Assembly (NCBI GenBank): GCA_964502145.1 | Contig: CAZCVI010000118.1 | Location: 1-18,114 of the forward strand | DNA: 18,114 bases | DNA from: CAZCVI01 sp964502145 | GTDB lineage: Bacteria; Acidobacteriota; Aminicenantia; UBA2199 | Direction of reading: 5' to 3' | Shown: piece by piece, positions 1 to 5,907 of the stretch | Position numbering within the stretch: the stretch's first letter is position 1 | How the letters are laid out: the number at the start of each line of letters is the position of its first letter | The notes under the pieces: generated by a model | Databases searched by the model: none | Told to the model about the DNA's origin: nothing | Seen by the model: only the letters and a program-made list of their open reading frames with translations | Position numbers and translations under genes: made by a program

Positions 1-351
1 ACTGGGTGGAAAAATGATGAGTCAGTCTGGCAAAGAGGCAAAACCGAGTGGAAAAGAGATGAATCGGTCTGGCAAAGAGGTATAGAGGAAAAAAAGAAAG
101 AGATTTACCCACGAATTAACACGAATTTAACGAATTTAATGAAAAAGCCCAGGTTTTTGGTTCAATATCTCATTTTTAAGGGCATGGACAATGGACACTT
201 CATCACGTTGTACCAATTTTTAGAAAAGCAGAAACAGCAAAACACGTTCACGGATAATTTCAGTGAAGCGGATTTGGTGACCATGGAGAAGATTGAGAGC
301 GAAGCGATTCTGGTGCTGCTCCCAGAGAGGAAACTGCTGGGGGATTTTTGA
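1..351 (+). CDS. 3' part of an unrecognised reading frame with a 14-residue repeat
   Basis: The frame is open from the first base to the TGA at 349-351, so the true start may lie outside the window. The first part holds two copies of a 14-residue unit, W-K-x-D-E-S-V-W-Q-R-G-x-x-E, encoded by 42-bp imperfect DNA repeats beginning near 6 and 48. It then crosses A+T-rich repeat DNA (ACGAATTTA copies at 111-138), which often marks intergenic rather than coding sequence. An ATG at 139 would give 70 residues ending in L-L-G-D-F, but no ribosome site precedes it. The part from about residue 15 of that version (MDNGHFITLYQFLEK) looks like ordinary soluble protein. I do not recognise a family. It may be a real C-terminus, a decayed gene fragment or chance. 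Confidence 0.35.
   Translation, partial: TGWKNDESVWQRGKTEWKRDESVWQRGIEEKKKEIYPRINTNLTNLMKKPRFLVQYLIFKGMDNGHFITLYQFLEKQKQQNTFTDNFSEADLVTMEKIESEAILVLLPERKLLGDF
6..90. repeat. Two tandem 42-bp imperfect repeats
   Basis: The unit beginning GTGGAAAAATGATGAGTCAG at 6 recurs at 48 as GTGGAAAAGAGATGAATCGG. Both continue into GTCTGGCAAAGAGG-like sequence, so the period is 42 bp, which is 14 codons. Tandem units probably continue to the left of the window. Confidence 0.7.
111..138. repeat. ACGAATTTA short tandem repeats
   Basis: ACGAATTA at 111-118 is followed by two adjacent ACGAATTTA copies at 121-129 and 130-138. Repeats of this kind are common between genes in many environmental bacterial genomes. 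No function can be read from it. Confidence 0.6.
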
Positions 352-475
352 TAGGCGTAGAAAATTGTACTCGGAAGGAACGCGAGACTCTTTTCGCCTA
401 GCTTCTTAACCTCCTAACTTCCATCTTTACTGGTCGTTATAAATACTTATTTTTGAAAAAGAGATCAATAGGGGG

Positions 476-505
476 TTGACTTTGCCTCACAAGGTGTGGT
501 AAAAA
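476..505 (+). promoter_or_regulatory. Possible sigma70 promoter
   Basis: TTGACT at 476-481 and TAAAAA at 500-505 are separated by 18 bp. The -35 is good and the -10 poor. It would transcribe the hydrophobic mini-frame at 528 or act as a second promoter for the operon. Confidence 0.3.
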
Positions 506-527
506 TATTTTTTCGGTAGAATCAATA

Positions 528-617
528 ATGTTTATGTTAAAAGAATATCTGTTGGCTTGGTCAAAGTGGGTGCTGGTAATATTAACACCCCTAATGGCGG
601 TAGCTTATTCAGAATGA
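528..617 (+). CDS. Possible 29-residue hydrophobic peptide
   Basis: ATG at 528 runs to TGA at 615-617, with a second in-frame ATG at 534. The product has a basic/polar start (MLKEYLLAWSKW) and then a hydrophobic stretch (VLVILTPLMAVAY), as in a single membrane helix or short signal-like peptide. A weak sigma70-like promoter lies just upstream at 476-505, but no convincing ribosome site precedes the ATG. It could be a small membrane peptide or chance. Low confidence. Confidence 0.2.
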   Translation: MFMLKEYLLAWSKWVLVILTPLMAVAYSE

Positions 618-762
618 ATAGCTGAGTGGAAGAGAAAATTATTATCAATGATATTGAATAAAATATCGGTCCGACTTTTTTCTCTCATGCGCACGTTTCA
701 ATAGCTGTATCACTACATCACGGTGAATTGATATCCAATTAATTCGGGCTGAGATCATTCTG

Positions 763-794
763 TCACACGAAATGTGATCAGACCGTCACGAAAT
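763..794. promoter_or_regulatory. Candidate activator (enhancer) site: phased CACGAAAT repeats
   Basis: CACGAAAT occurs at 766-773 and 787-794, start to start 21 bp, about two helical turns. The first copy lies in a short palindrome, TCACA-N5-TGTGA (763-777). The pair sits about 95-125 bp upstream of the predicted sigma54 start, the usual distance for NtrC-family binding sites. Assignment to the activator encoded at 13686 is inference. Confidence 0.35.
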
Positions 795-822
795 ACGGAC
801 GTCGAAAAGATTGGTTTCCCAG

Positions 823-847
823 AAAGACTTTCCCTATCAGTCTTTTT
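823..847 (+). terminator. Short hairpin with T run just upstream of the operon promoter
   Basis: AAAGACT (823-829) and AGTCTTT (839-845) form a 7-bp stem with a 9-nt loop, ending in five T residues (843-847). It could insulate the operon promoter from upstream transcription. The stem is A+T-rich and weak. Confidence 0.35.
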
Positions 848-860
848 GGAAAATTGACTT

Positions 861-877
861 TTGGCAATAAAATTGCT
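861..877 (+). promoter_or_regulatory. Sigma54 (-24/-12) promoter
   Basis: TTGGCAATAAAATTGCT matches the -24/-12 consensus TTGGCAC-N4-TTGCT. The invariant GG (863-864) and GC (875-876) are separated by exactly 10 bases. With C876 at -12, transcription should start near 888, two bases before the ATG at 890. The same operon encodes an NtrC-type sigma54 activator at 13686-15173, which makes the match meaningful. Confidence 0.7.
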
Positions 878-889
878 CTTATTATTACT

Positions 890-1270
890 ATGACAAAAAA
901 AAGAATTTTAATCGTCGATGATGTGGTCGAATATGTCCAGTCCTTGGGCCGTGCCCTTTCTCTGGAATACGATATCGCCAAAGCTTTTACTCTTGAAGAA
1001 GCCCAAAAAAACATGAATGACTCTGTCTCCTTGGCCCTGGTGGATATCCGGCTTTCAGAAGATGATATGGCCAATCGTGACGGTCTTATCTTCCTGGGGT
1101 GGCTTAAAGAAAACTATCCCACGATACCCGTGGTCATGATGAGCGCTTACCGCGATTTCGATTCGGCTGTGGATGCCCTTAATCTCCAAGCTGCCAGTTA
1201 CCTGAAAAAACCTATTAACCTCAAAGAACTAAAAAGTTTAATCGCCTCGCTATTAACGCAGGAAGACTGA
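890..1270 (+). CDS. Stand-alone response-regulator receiver protein
   Basis: A 126-residue protein made only of a CheY-like receiver domain, with no output domain. Visible residues are the acidic pair D10/D11 in ILIVDD, the phospho-acceptor D52 in LVDIRL, the switch residue S85 in MMSAY and the conserved K107 before Pro. The loop after D52 is longer than usual (S-E-D-D-M-A-N-R-D-G), and the sigma54 activator at 13686 has the same loop form. I chose ATG 890 over an in-frame TTG at 854 because 854 lies upstream of the predicted sigma54 transcript start and ATG 890 opens directly into the receiver fold. No ribosome site precedes 890, as expected for a nearly leaderless message. It is the first gene of the operon and probably a phosphoryl relay or sink, or a protein-interaction output. 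Confidence 0.9.
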   Translation: MTKKRILIVDDVVEYVQSLGRALSLEYDIAKAFTLEEAQKNMNDSVSLALVDIRLSEDDMANRDGLIFLGWLKENYPTIPVVMMSAYRDFDSAVDALNLQAASYLKKPINLKELKSLIASLLTQED

Positions 1271-1271
1271 A

Positions 1272-2153
1272 ATGCTGCTCCAACTCATAGCCAACGGACT
1301 CATTACCGGGTGCTCTTACGCCCTGGTAGCTCTCGGCTTTGCCCTAATCTACAACACCACCCGTATCTTCCACTTTGCCCACGGCGCTGTGTATACCCTG
1401 GGGGCATACTTTTTATTTACCTGCTGGAATTTATGGCACATTCCTTTCATCCTCTCACTTTTACTGGCCTTTATAGCCATAGCTCTCATCGGAATCCTCA
1501 TAGATGAAATGATTTACCACCCCCTTGTACGCCGGGGTTCTTCGCCCCTGGTTCACATCGTCAGTTCCCTTGGTCTATATATTATTATTGTTAATGTCAT
1601 CGCTATGCTTTATGGCAATGAAACCAAAATCCCGCTCCCAGGTTTACAACCCACCTATTCCTTCGCTGGGATTATTCTTACCCGCATTCAACTCTTGATT
1701 TTTATATGTTTTATCGTGATCACCACCGTGGTTTTCCTGGCTTTAAGAAAGACCCGGCTGGGTATCACCTTACGCGCCATGCGCGATGACTCGGAGTTAA
1801 TATCCGTAATGGGTATTAATCCCACCATGATCCGCCGCATTGTTTTTGCTTTAGGTTCAATCCTGGCAGCATTGGCCGCCATATTAAATTCTTTGGATGT
1901 GGGCATGGACCCCCACGTGGGCATGTCTGCGGTTCTAAATGCCGCTGTGGCGGTTATCATCGGCGGTGTCGGTATCTTTGAAGGTGCGGTGCTGGGCGGT
2001 ATTGTTCTGGGTATACTCCAGAGTCTGGCTATCTGGCAAATTTCTGCTCGTTGGCAGGACTTGATTACTTTCCTGGTCCTGATTCTATTCCTGCTCTTTA
2101 GACCCCAAGGCATCCTAGGTAAACGGCGCCGCTTAGAGGAGAGTGCCACATGA
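1272..2153 (+). CDS. livH: Branched-chain amino acid-type ABC transporter permease, LivH family
   Basis: A 293-residue polytopic inner-membrane protein, the usual LivH length. It opens with LLQLIANGLITGCSYALVAL, the typical LivH start, and ends in a positively charged tail after the last helix (FRPQGILGKRRR). The stretch around RKTRLGITLRAMRDD is the cytoplasmic loop expected to contact the ATPase subunits. ATG 1272 begins one base after the receiver stop, with AGGA at 1260-1263 as ribosome site. Its stop overlaps the LivM start as ATGA. The family imports branched-chain amino acids, urea, short amides and other small organics, so the substrate cannot be deduced. Location beside signalling genes suggests a ligand that also serves as a cue. 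Confidence 0.93.
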   Translation: MLLQLIANGLITGCSYALVALGFALIYNTTRIFHFAHGAVYTLGAYFLFTCWNLWHIPFILSLLLAFIAIALIGILIDEMIYHPLVRRGSSPLVHIVSSLGLYIIIVNVIAMLYGNETKIPLPGLQPTYSFAGIILTRIQLLIFICFIVITTVVFLALRKTRLGITLRAMRDDSELISVMGINPTMIRRIVFALGSILAALAAILNSLDVGMDPHVGMSAVLNAAVAVIIGGVGIFEGAVLGGIVLGILQSLAIWQISARWQDLITFLVLILFLLFRPQGILGKRRRLEESAT

Positions 2154-3019
2154 ATTATCTGCTCCATATTTTTATTATGATTCATATCTACAGCATTTTG
2201 GCTCTCTCGTTGAACCTCCTGGTCGGATATGCTGGCCTTCTTTCTATATGCCACGCTGCTTTTTACGGTATCGGCGCATATATCGGCACCCTGTCCATTA
2301 TGAACCTGGGAATTTCCTTTTTCCCTTCCCTGTTGCTGGCTATCGTGGGTTCCATATTGCTCAGCTTTATTATTTCTATTCCCTCTCTACGTCTCAAAGG
2401 CGATTATTTCGTACTGGGTTCCATCGGGTTCCAGGTAATTGCTTTTACTATACTTTATAATTGGGTCGGACTTACCCGGGGGCCCTACGGTATCCCTGGC
2501 ATCCCACGTCCAGTTTTATTCGGTCTCATTATTGATTCCATCCCCGCCTATTTCATTTTTAGCTTGATTGCTGCTGTTCTTTGTGCCATATTCATCTATA
2601 TAATCACGTTTTCACCTTTTGGCAGGTTGTTAAAAGCCATTCGTGAAGATGAAACCGCTGCCCAGGCATTGGGTAAAAATGTCACCCGTTGCAAAATCAC
2701 CGCTTTTGCCCTGGCCGCAGGTTTTGCTGCCATTTCTGGCGTCTTGTTTGCCGGGTACATGCGCTATATAGATCCCACCAGCTTTACCATGATGGAATCG
2801 GTTTATATTCTGTCCATCATCATCATTGGCGGTACTGGGAATCTTTCAGGCCCCATCATTGGGGTGGTAATCATGATCTTTCTCCCGGAAGTATTGCGAT
2901 TCCTGCAAATCCCAGATTCTATTGCAGCGAATATGAGACAGATCATTTACGGCTTTTTGTTGATTGTCATCATGCGCTTCTGGCCTCAAGGGTTATTAGG
3001 CGACCATAAACTAAAATGA
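2150..3019 (+). CDS. livM: Branched-chain amino acid-type ABC transporter permease, LivM family
   Basis: A 289-residue polytopic membrane protein that pairs with the LivH-type permease. It opens with a helix containing YSILALSLNLLVGYAGLLS, and LSLNLLVGYAGLLS is a hallmark of LivM N-termini. The coupling loop is at PFGRLLKAIREDETAAQALG, a strongly conserved LivM signature, and the tail is RFWPQGLLG. GAGGAG at 2136-2141 is the ribosome site, 8 nt before ATG 2150. The gene overlaps its neighbours by ATGA at both ends, showing translational coupling for fixed subunit ratios. Base composition is close to that of livH and unlike the later sensor genes. Confidence 0.93.
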   Translation: MNYLLHIFIMIHIYSILALSLNLLVGYAGLLSICHAAFYGIGAYIGTLSIMNLGISFFPSLLLAIVGSILLSFIISIPSLRLKGDYFVLGSIGFQVIAFTILYNWVGLTRGPYGIPGIPRPVLFGLIIDSIPAYFIFSLIAAVLCAIFIYIITFSPFGRLLKAIREDETAAQALGKNVTRCKITAFALAAGFAAISGVLFAGYMRYIDPTSFTMMESVYILSIIIIGGTGNLSGPIIGVVIMIFLPEVLRFLQIPDSIAANMRQIIYGFLLIVIMRFWPQGLLGDHKLK

Positions 3020-3771
3020 GTGTCCTGGAATTGATCGGAGTATCCAAGTCTTTTGAGGGACTTAAGGCGGTGGACTCTATTTATTTGGATTTTAGCGCCA
3101 ATAAAATAACTGCTCTTATTGGTCCCAACGGCGCAGGTAAAACCACAGTTTTCAACCTGATCAGCGGATTTTTAAAACCGGATGCCGGGAGTATCAAACT
3201 GAAGGGAAAAGACCTGACTGGGCTTCCTCCTTTTCGGATTGCCAGAGCCGGAGTTGGACGTCTGTTTCAGGATGTGCGTATCTTCAAAGAGATGACTGTT
3301 CTGGATAATGTAATGACTGCATTCCCAGGTCAATCTGGAGAACGGTGGTGGGCTCCTATTTTCCAGCCTCTTAATGTCAGAAAACAGGAAAAGGCGCATA
3401 TCCAAAAAGCGCTTGAACTGCTTTGTTTTGTGGGTCTGGAGGAAAAAAAAGACGATCAAGCTGAATCGCTTTCCTATGGTCAGCAGAAACTGCTATGTAT
3501 TGCCCGCTTGTTGGCTTCGGATGCTGAAATTCTTCTCCTTGATGAACCTACTGCTGGAGTGAGTCCGGCAATGGTTCCCCAGCTTCTTCAGGTTATCCGT
3601 TCTTTGCGCGATCAGGGAAAAGCGGTTCTTTTAATCGAGCATAACTTGAATGTAGTAAGCGAGATAGGCGATTGGGTTTTTTTCTTGGATGAGGGGCAGG
3701 TCACTTATTTCGGCCTACCTCAGGATGTCTTGGGAAACGCTGAAGTGCGCCAAGCGTATATTGGGTTATAA
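3016..3771 (+). CDS. livG: ABC transporter ATP-binding subunit, LivG family
   Basis: A 251-residue cytoplasmic ATPase of the high-affinity branched-chain amino acid transporter type. Walker A is GPNGAGKTT at residues 36-44. The ABC signature is LSYGQQKLL, Walker B is ILLLDEPTAGVSP and the H-loop is LLIEHNLNVV. The motif around RIARAGVGRLFQDVRIFKEMTVLDNV is the Q-loop region typical of LivG. No separate ribosome site is needed because ATG 3016 overlaps the livM stop. LivG and LivF form the ATPase heterodimer that drives import. Nothing suggests inactivation. Confidence 0.95.
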   Translation: MSVLELIGVSKSFEGLKAVDSIYLDFSANKITALIGPNGAGKTTVFNLISGFLKPDAGSIKLKGKDLTGLPPFRIARAGVGRLFQDVRIFKEMTVLDNVMTAFPGQSGERWWAPIFQPLNVRKQEKAHIQKALELLCFVGLEEKKDDQAESLSYGQQKLLCIARLLASDAEILLLDEPTAGVSPAMVPQLLQVIRSLRDQGKAVLLIEHNLNVVSEIGDWVFFLDEGQVTYFGLPQDVLGNAEVRQAYIGL

Positions 3772-3785
3772 CGAGGAAGCACAGC

Positions 3786-3869
3786 ATGTTCAAAACAGTA
3801 AAGCGTTTTTTGGGAGTGCCGGGTGCGATTTTGCAAAAAAGCCCCTTGCCCGCCGGAGGCAAAAAATGA
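3786..3869 (+). CDS. 27-residue basic peptide between livG and livF
   Basis: ATG 3786 is preceded by GAGGA (3773-3777) at 8-nt spacing. The frame ends at TGA 3867-3869, overlapping the livF ATG (3866) as ATGA. The product starts MFKTVKRFLGVPGAILQKS and ends PLPAGGKK, so it is basic, partly amphipathic and has a Gly-Gly near the end. No family is recognised. Arguments for a real gene are the ribosome site and the overlap style shared with the other operon genes. Arguments against are its length and that its 3' end must in any case carry the livF ribosome site (GGAGG). It may only couple translation of livG and livF, or it may encode a small signal or regulatory peptide. Confidence 0.4.
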   Translation: MFKTVKRFLGVPGAILQKSPLPAGGKK

Positions 3870-4603
3870 GTCTCTTAAGCATTGATAGTATCCATGCCAC
3901 GTATGGCAAGTTGGAAGTGCTTAGAGGTGTATCGTTATCTTTGCATTCCGGTGAGTTGGTCACCATCATTGGCCCCAATGGCGCGGGTAAATCCACCTTG
4001 CTTAAGGTAATAGCCGGCATTCTGTTGCCGTCCAGTGGTAGTCTCTCTTTTAATGATGAGGATATCGTTTCTCTTTCCACTCATTTGAGAATTCGGAAAG
4101 GGATTGGCTATTGTTTGCAGGGCGGGCGGGTTTTTCCCAATCTCACTGTCGCTGAAAATTTAAAGGTTGCATCTGTCACTCCTGGATATAGCGATAATTC
4201 GATCTCTTGGGATGAAATCTTCTCCCTGTTCCCGGTTTTAAAAAATATGCGGGACAAACGGGCAGGTTTGCTTTCTGGGGGAGAGCGTCAGATGCTGGCG
4301 ATTGCTGCCGCATTGGTTCGGAAACCCAAGTTGTTGCTTTTGGATGAACCATCTGCCGGACTTTCTCCAAAAATTGTGCAAGAAGTACTTGCAAAAATAC
4401 ATGAAGTCAGAGTACAATTAGGTATGACAATTTTATTAGTTGAACAAAATGTTGGTCAGGCCCTGAAGGTTACGGACCGTGCCGTGGTTTTGGTCAATGG
4501 TGACCTTGCCCTGACCGAGTCGAATCCAAAAGATTTGCTCAGCAGTGGAAAACTGGAAAACCTATTTCTGGGAAAACCAGGTGAAGTGGAGGTCAACTTA
4601 TGA
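3866..4603 (+). CDS. livF: ABC transporter ATP-binding subunit, LivF family
   Basis: A 245-residue ATPase partner of LivG. It starts MSLLSIDSIHATYGKLEVLRG, the usual LivF opening. Walker A is GPNGAGKST from residue 36, the signature is LLSGGERQMLAIAAAL, Walker B is LLLLDEPSAGLSP and the switch region is LLVEQNV, typical of LivF. An upstream in-frame extension to 3689 is rejected: GGAGG at 3855-3859 stands 6 nt before ATG 3866, and the extension would run through the end of livG. The stop overlaps the ATG of the next small gene (ATGA 4600-4603). G+C falls in the last 200 bases, where the A+T-rich block begins. Confidence 0.94.
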   Translation: MSLLSIDSIHATYGKLEVLRGVSLSLHSGELVTIIGPNGAGKSTLLKVIAGILLPSSGSLSFNDEDIVSLSTHLRIRKGIGYCLQGGRVFPNLTVAENLKVASVTPGYSDNSISWDEIFSLFPVLKNMRDKRAGLLSGGERQMLAIAAALVRKPKLLLLDEPSAGLSPKIVQEVLAKIHEVRVQLGMTILLVEQNVGQALKVTDRAVVLVNGDLALTESNPKDLLSSGKLENLFLGKPGEVEVNL

Positions 4604-4764
4604 TTCGCAGAAGCTTTTGGGATGTTAGAGAATTGAGATTACCTTCTTTTATGGAAATCAAAGACTTAGAGCGAGGTTTCCCAATGAACCCTTATGGATG
4701 GGGTAAATACCCATTTATAAACAAGATAATAACATCAATCAATGAATCTCGGAGGAAAATATGA
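4600..4764 (+). CDS. 54-residue small protein between livF and the binding protein
   Basis: ATG 4600 has an excellent ribosome site, GGAGGT at 4588-4593 with 6-nt spacing. The gene is coupled by ATGA on both sides: its ATG overlaps the livF stop, and its TGA (4762-4764) overlaps the next ATG (4761). The product begins MIRRSFWDVRELRL, has a charged middle (EIKDLERGF), then an aromatic, Gly/Pro-rich segment (PMNPYGWGKYPF) and a basic end (ESRRKI). There is no membrane helix, signal peptide or cysteine. No family is recognised. It could be a small regulatory subunit, or a precursor with a leader and an aromatic core for the radical SAM module two genes downstream. The role is open; that it is translated is well supported. 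Confidence 0.65.
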   Translation: MIRRSFWDVRELRLPSFMEIKDLERGFPMNPYGWGKYPFINKIITSINESRRKI

Positions 4765-5876
4765 AAAATAAAAAAGTGTGGATAATAGTAATTGTGTTAG
4801 TTATAGTCGTAGCTGCAATCATCGGTATACGAGGTATTCAAAAGCAAGATATTCAAAAACAAGAGCGACATGTTTTTAAAATTGCAGCGATTCTTCCTCT
4901 ATCTGGAAGTGCTGCAGAATTTGGAGTAGGCAATAAAAATGGAATATCATTGGCTGTAGAAGAGATAAATGCAAAGGGTAGCATTAATCATCAAGAATTA
5001 TCTATTACATATCATGATAGTCAAAACGATCCCAAAGTTTCTGTTTCAGAATTTAATAAAATTCTGACTATGGAAAAACCTGATTTTCTTTTTATCTGTA
5101 TGAGTGGAATCTCTATGACACTAAAACCAATGATCGAACAAAATAAAATTCCGGCATTTTGTGTAGCTGCTGTTCCAGATCTTACGAAAGATTCAAAATA
5201 TATGTTTAGAATGCTACCGACTACTAACTATCAGGCGCAAGCTCTAGCAAAAAATCTCTCTGAACTGTATGAAAAAAATGGAAGATTATGTTTATTGTAT
5301 ATTCAAGATGATTTTGGAGAAGCTTTTATGACTTCTTTTACCAAAACGGCAGCACAAGTAAAATTAAATATTTTGGCCTCATCTTCCTTTCCTAATGAAG
5401 TATCTAATTTTCGTGATATTATAGCTAAAATCATAAATACTAAACCTAATGCTATTGTGGTAGGGGGGTATGGTAGTTCACTGGGGGTTTTATTGAAACA
5501 GATTCGAGAAGCGAAATTTATGGGTGCTATATACGGAACACCTGAAATGGCTTATCCCAAAGTACTTGAAATTGTTGGTAAAGATATTGGAGATGCTTAT
5601 GTTTTGGATTTTGATATCAATTCTACGAAGCAAAAAGTAAGTGCATTTATATCAAATTATAAAATTAAATATGGTGTTGACCCTTCATTAGATGCTTTTA
5701 TAGGATATGATTGCGGATATTTAATAGCAAATGGTTTAACTCTTTTTGTAAATAATGGTTTGATTGAAATAAAGGATGGAATTACAAGAATATCAGATTA
5801 TGAAGGTGTTACCGGTTCTATTTCTGTGAAGAATACCGGTGAAATTGAATACAAACTTAAGTTGAAAAAGCTTTAA
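4761..5876 (+). CDS. Membrane-tethered Liv-type periplasmic binding protein
   Basis: A 371-residue type-1 periplasmic binding protein of the LivK/LivJ class. The N-terminus (KKVWIIVIVLVIVVAAIIGI) is a basic-then-hydrophobic export segment without a lipobox Cys or clear cleavage site, so the protein is probably tethered to the membrane. The mature part opens KIAAILPLSGSAAEFG, the family's hallmark first strand and ligand loop. EINAKGSINHQEL, the D-x-Q-N-D-P-K segment and YIQDDFGEAF also match the family. GGAGG at 4751-4755 is the ribosome site. It should capture a small ligand and deliver it to the LivHMGF pore, but as a tethered sensor next to a kinase gene it might equally present ligand to a signalling partner. 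A+T content is much higher than in the permeases. Confidence 0.88.
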   Translation: MKNKKVWIIVIVLVIVVAAIIGIRGIQKQDIQKQERHVFKIAAILPLSGSAAEFGVGNKNGISLAVEEINAKGSINHQELSITYHDSQNDPKVSVSEFNKILTMEKPDFLFICMSGISMTLKPMIEQNKIPAFCVAAVPDLTKDSKYMFRMLPTTNYQAQALAKNLSELYEKNGRLCLLYIQDDFGEAFMTSFTKTAAQVKLNILASSSFPNEVSNFRDIIAKIINTKPNAIVVGGYGSSLGVLLKQIREAKFMGAIYGTPEMAYPKVLEIVGKDIGDAYVLDFDINSTKQKVSAFISNYKIKYGVDPSLDAFIGYDCGYLIANGLTLFVNNGLIEIKDGITRISDYEGVTGSISVKNTGEIEYKLKLKKL

Positions 5877-5907
5877 ATTCTATTAAAAGTCTGAAGTAGG
5901 TGAAAAT

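Larger units (their letters stand above)
352..860. other. Long control region upstream of the operon
   Basis: About 500 bases without a well-supported gene. It contains a possible sigma70 promoter (476-505), a possible 29-codon hydrophobic reading frame (528-617), two CACGAAAT copies 21 bp apart (766-773, 787-794) with a TCACA/TGTGA palindrome (763-777), and a hairpin with a short T run (823-847). The length and motifs fit the enhancer region of a sigma54-dependent operon. Confidence 0.55.

Noticed and set aside
763..777. CRP-type site at TCACA-N5-TGTGA
   Set aside because: The half-sites are in the reverse order and the spacing is wrong for CRP (TGTGA-N6-TCACA). It was kept only as part of the candidate enhancer.
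854..889. Upstream TTG start (854) for the receiver protein
   Set aside because: It lies upstream of the predicted sigma54 transcript start, would translate through the promoter itself and has no good ribosome site. ATG 890 opens directly into the receiver fold.
1688..2254. 188-codon minus-strand frame across livH/livM
   Set aside because: It is antisense to two clearly real permeases, with a composition typical of a shadow frame and no recognisable motifs.
3689..3865. N-terminal extension of LivF back to 3689
   Set aside because: It would overlap the end of livG out of frame and ignore the GGAGG site 6 nt before ATG 3866, where the normal LivF N-terminus begins.
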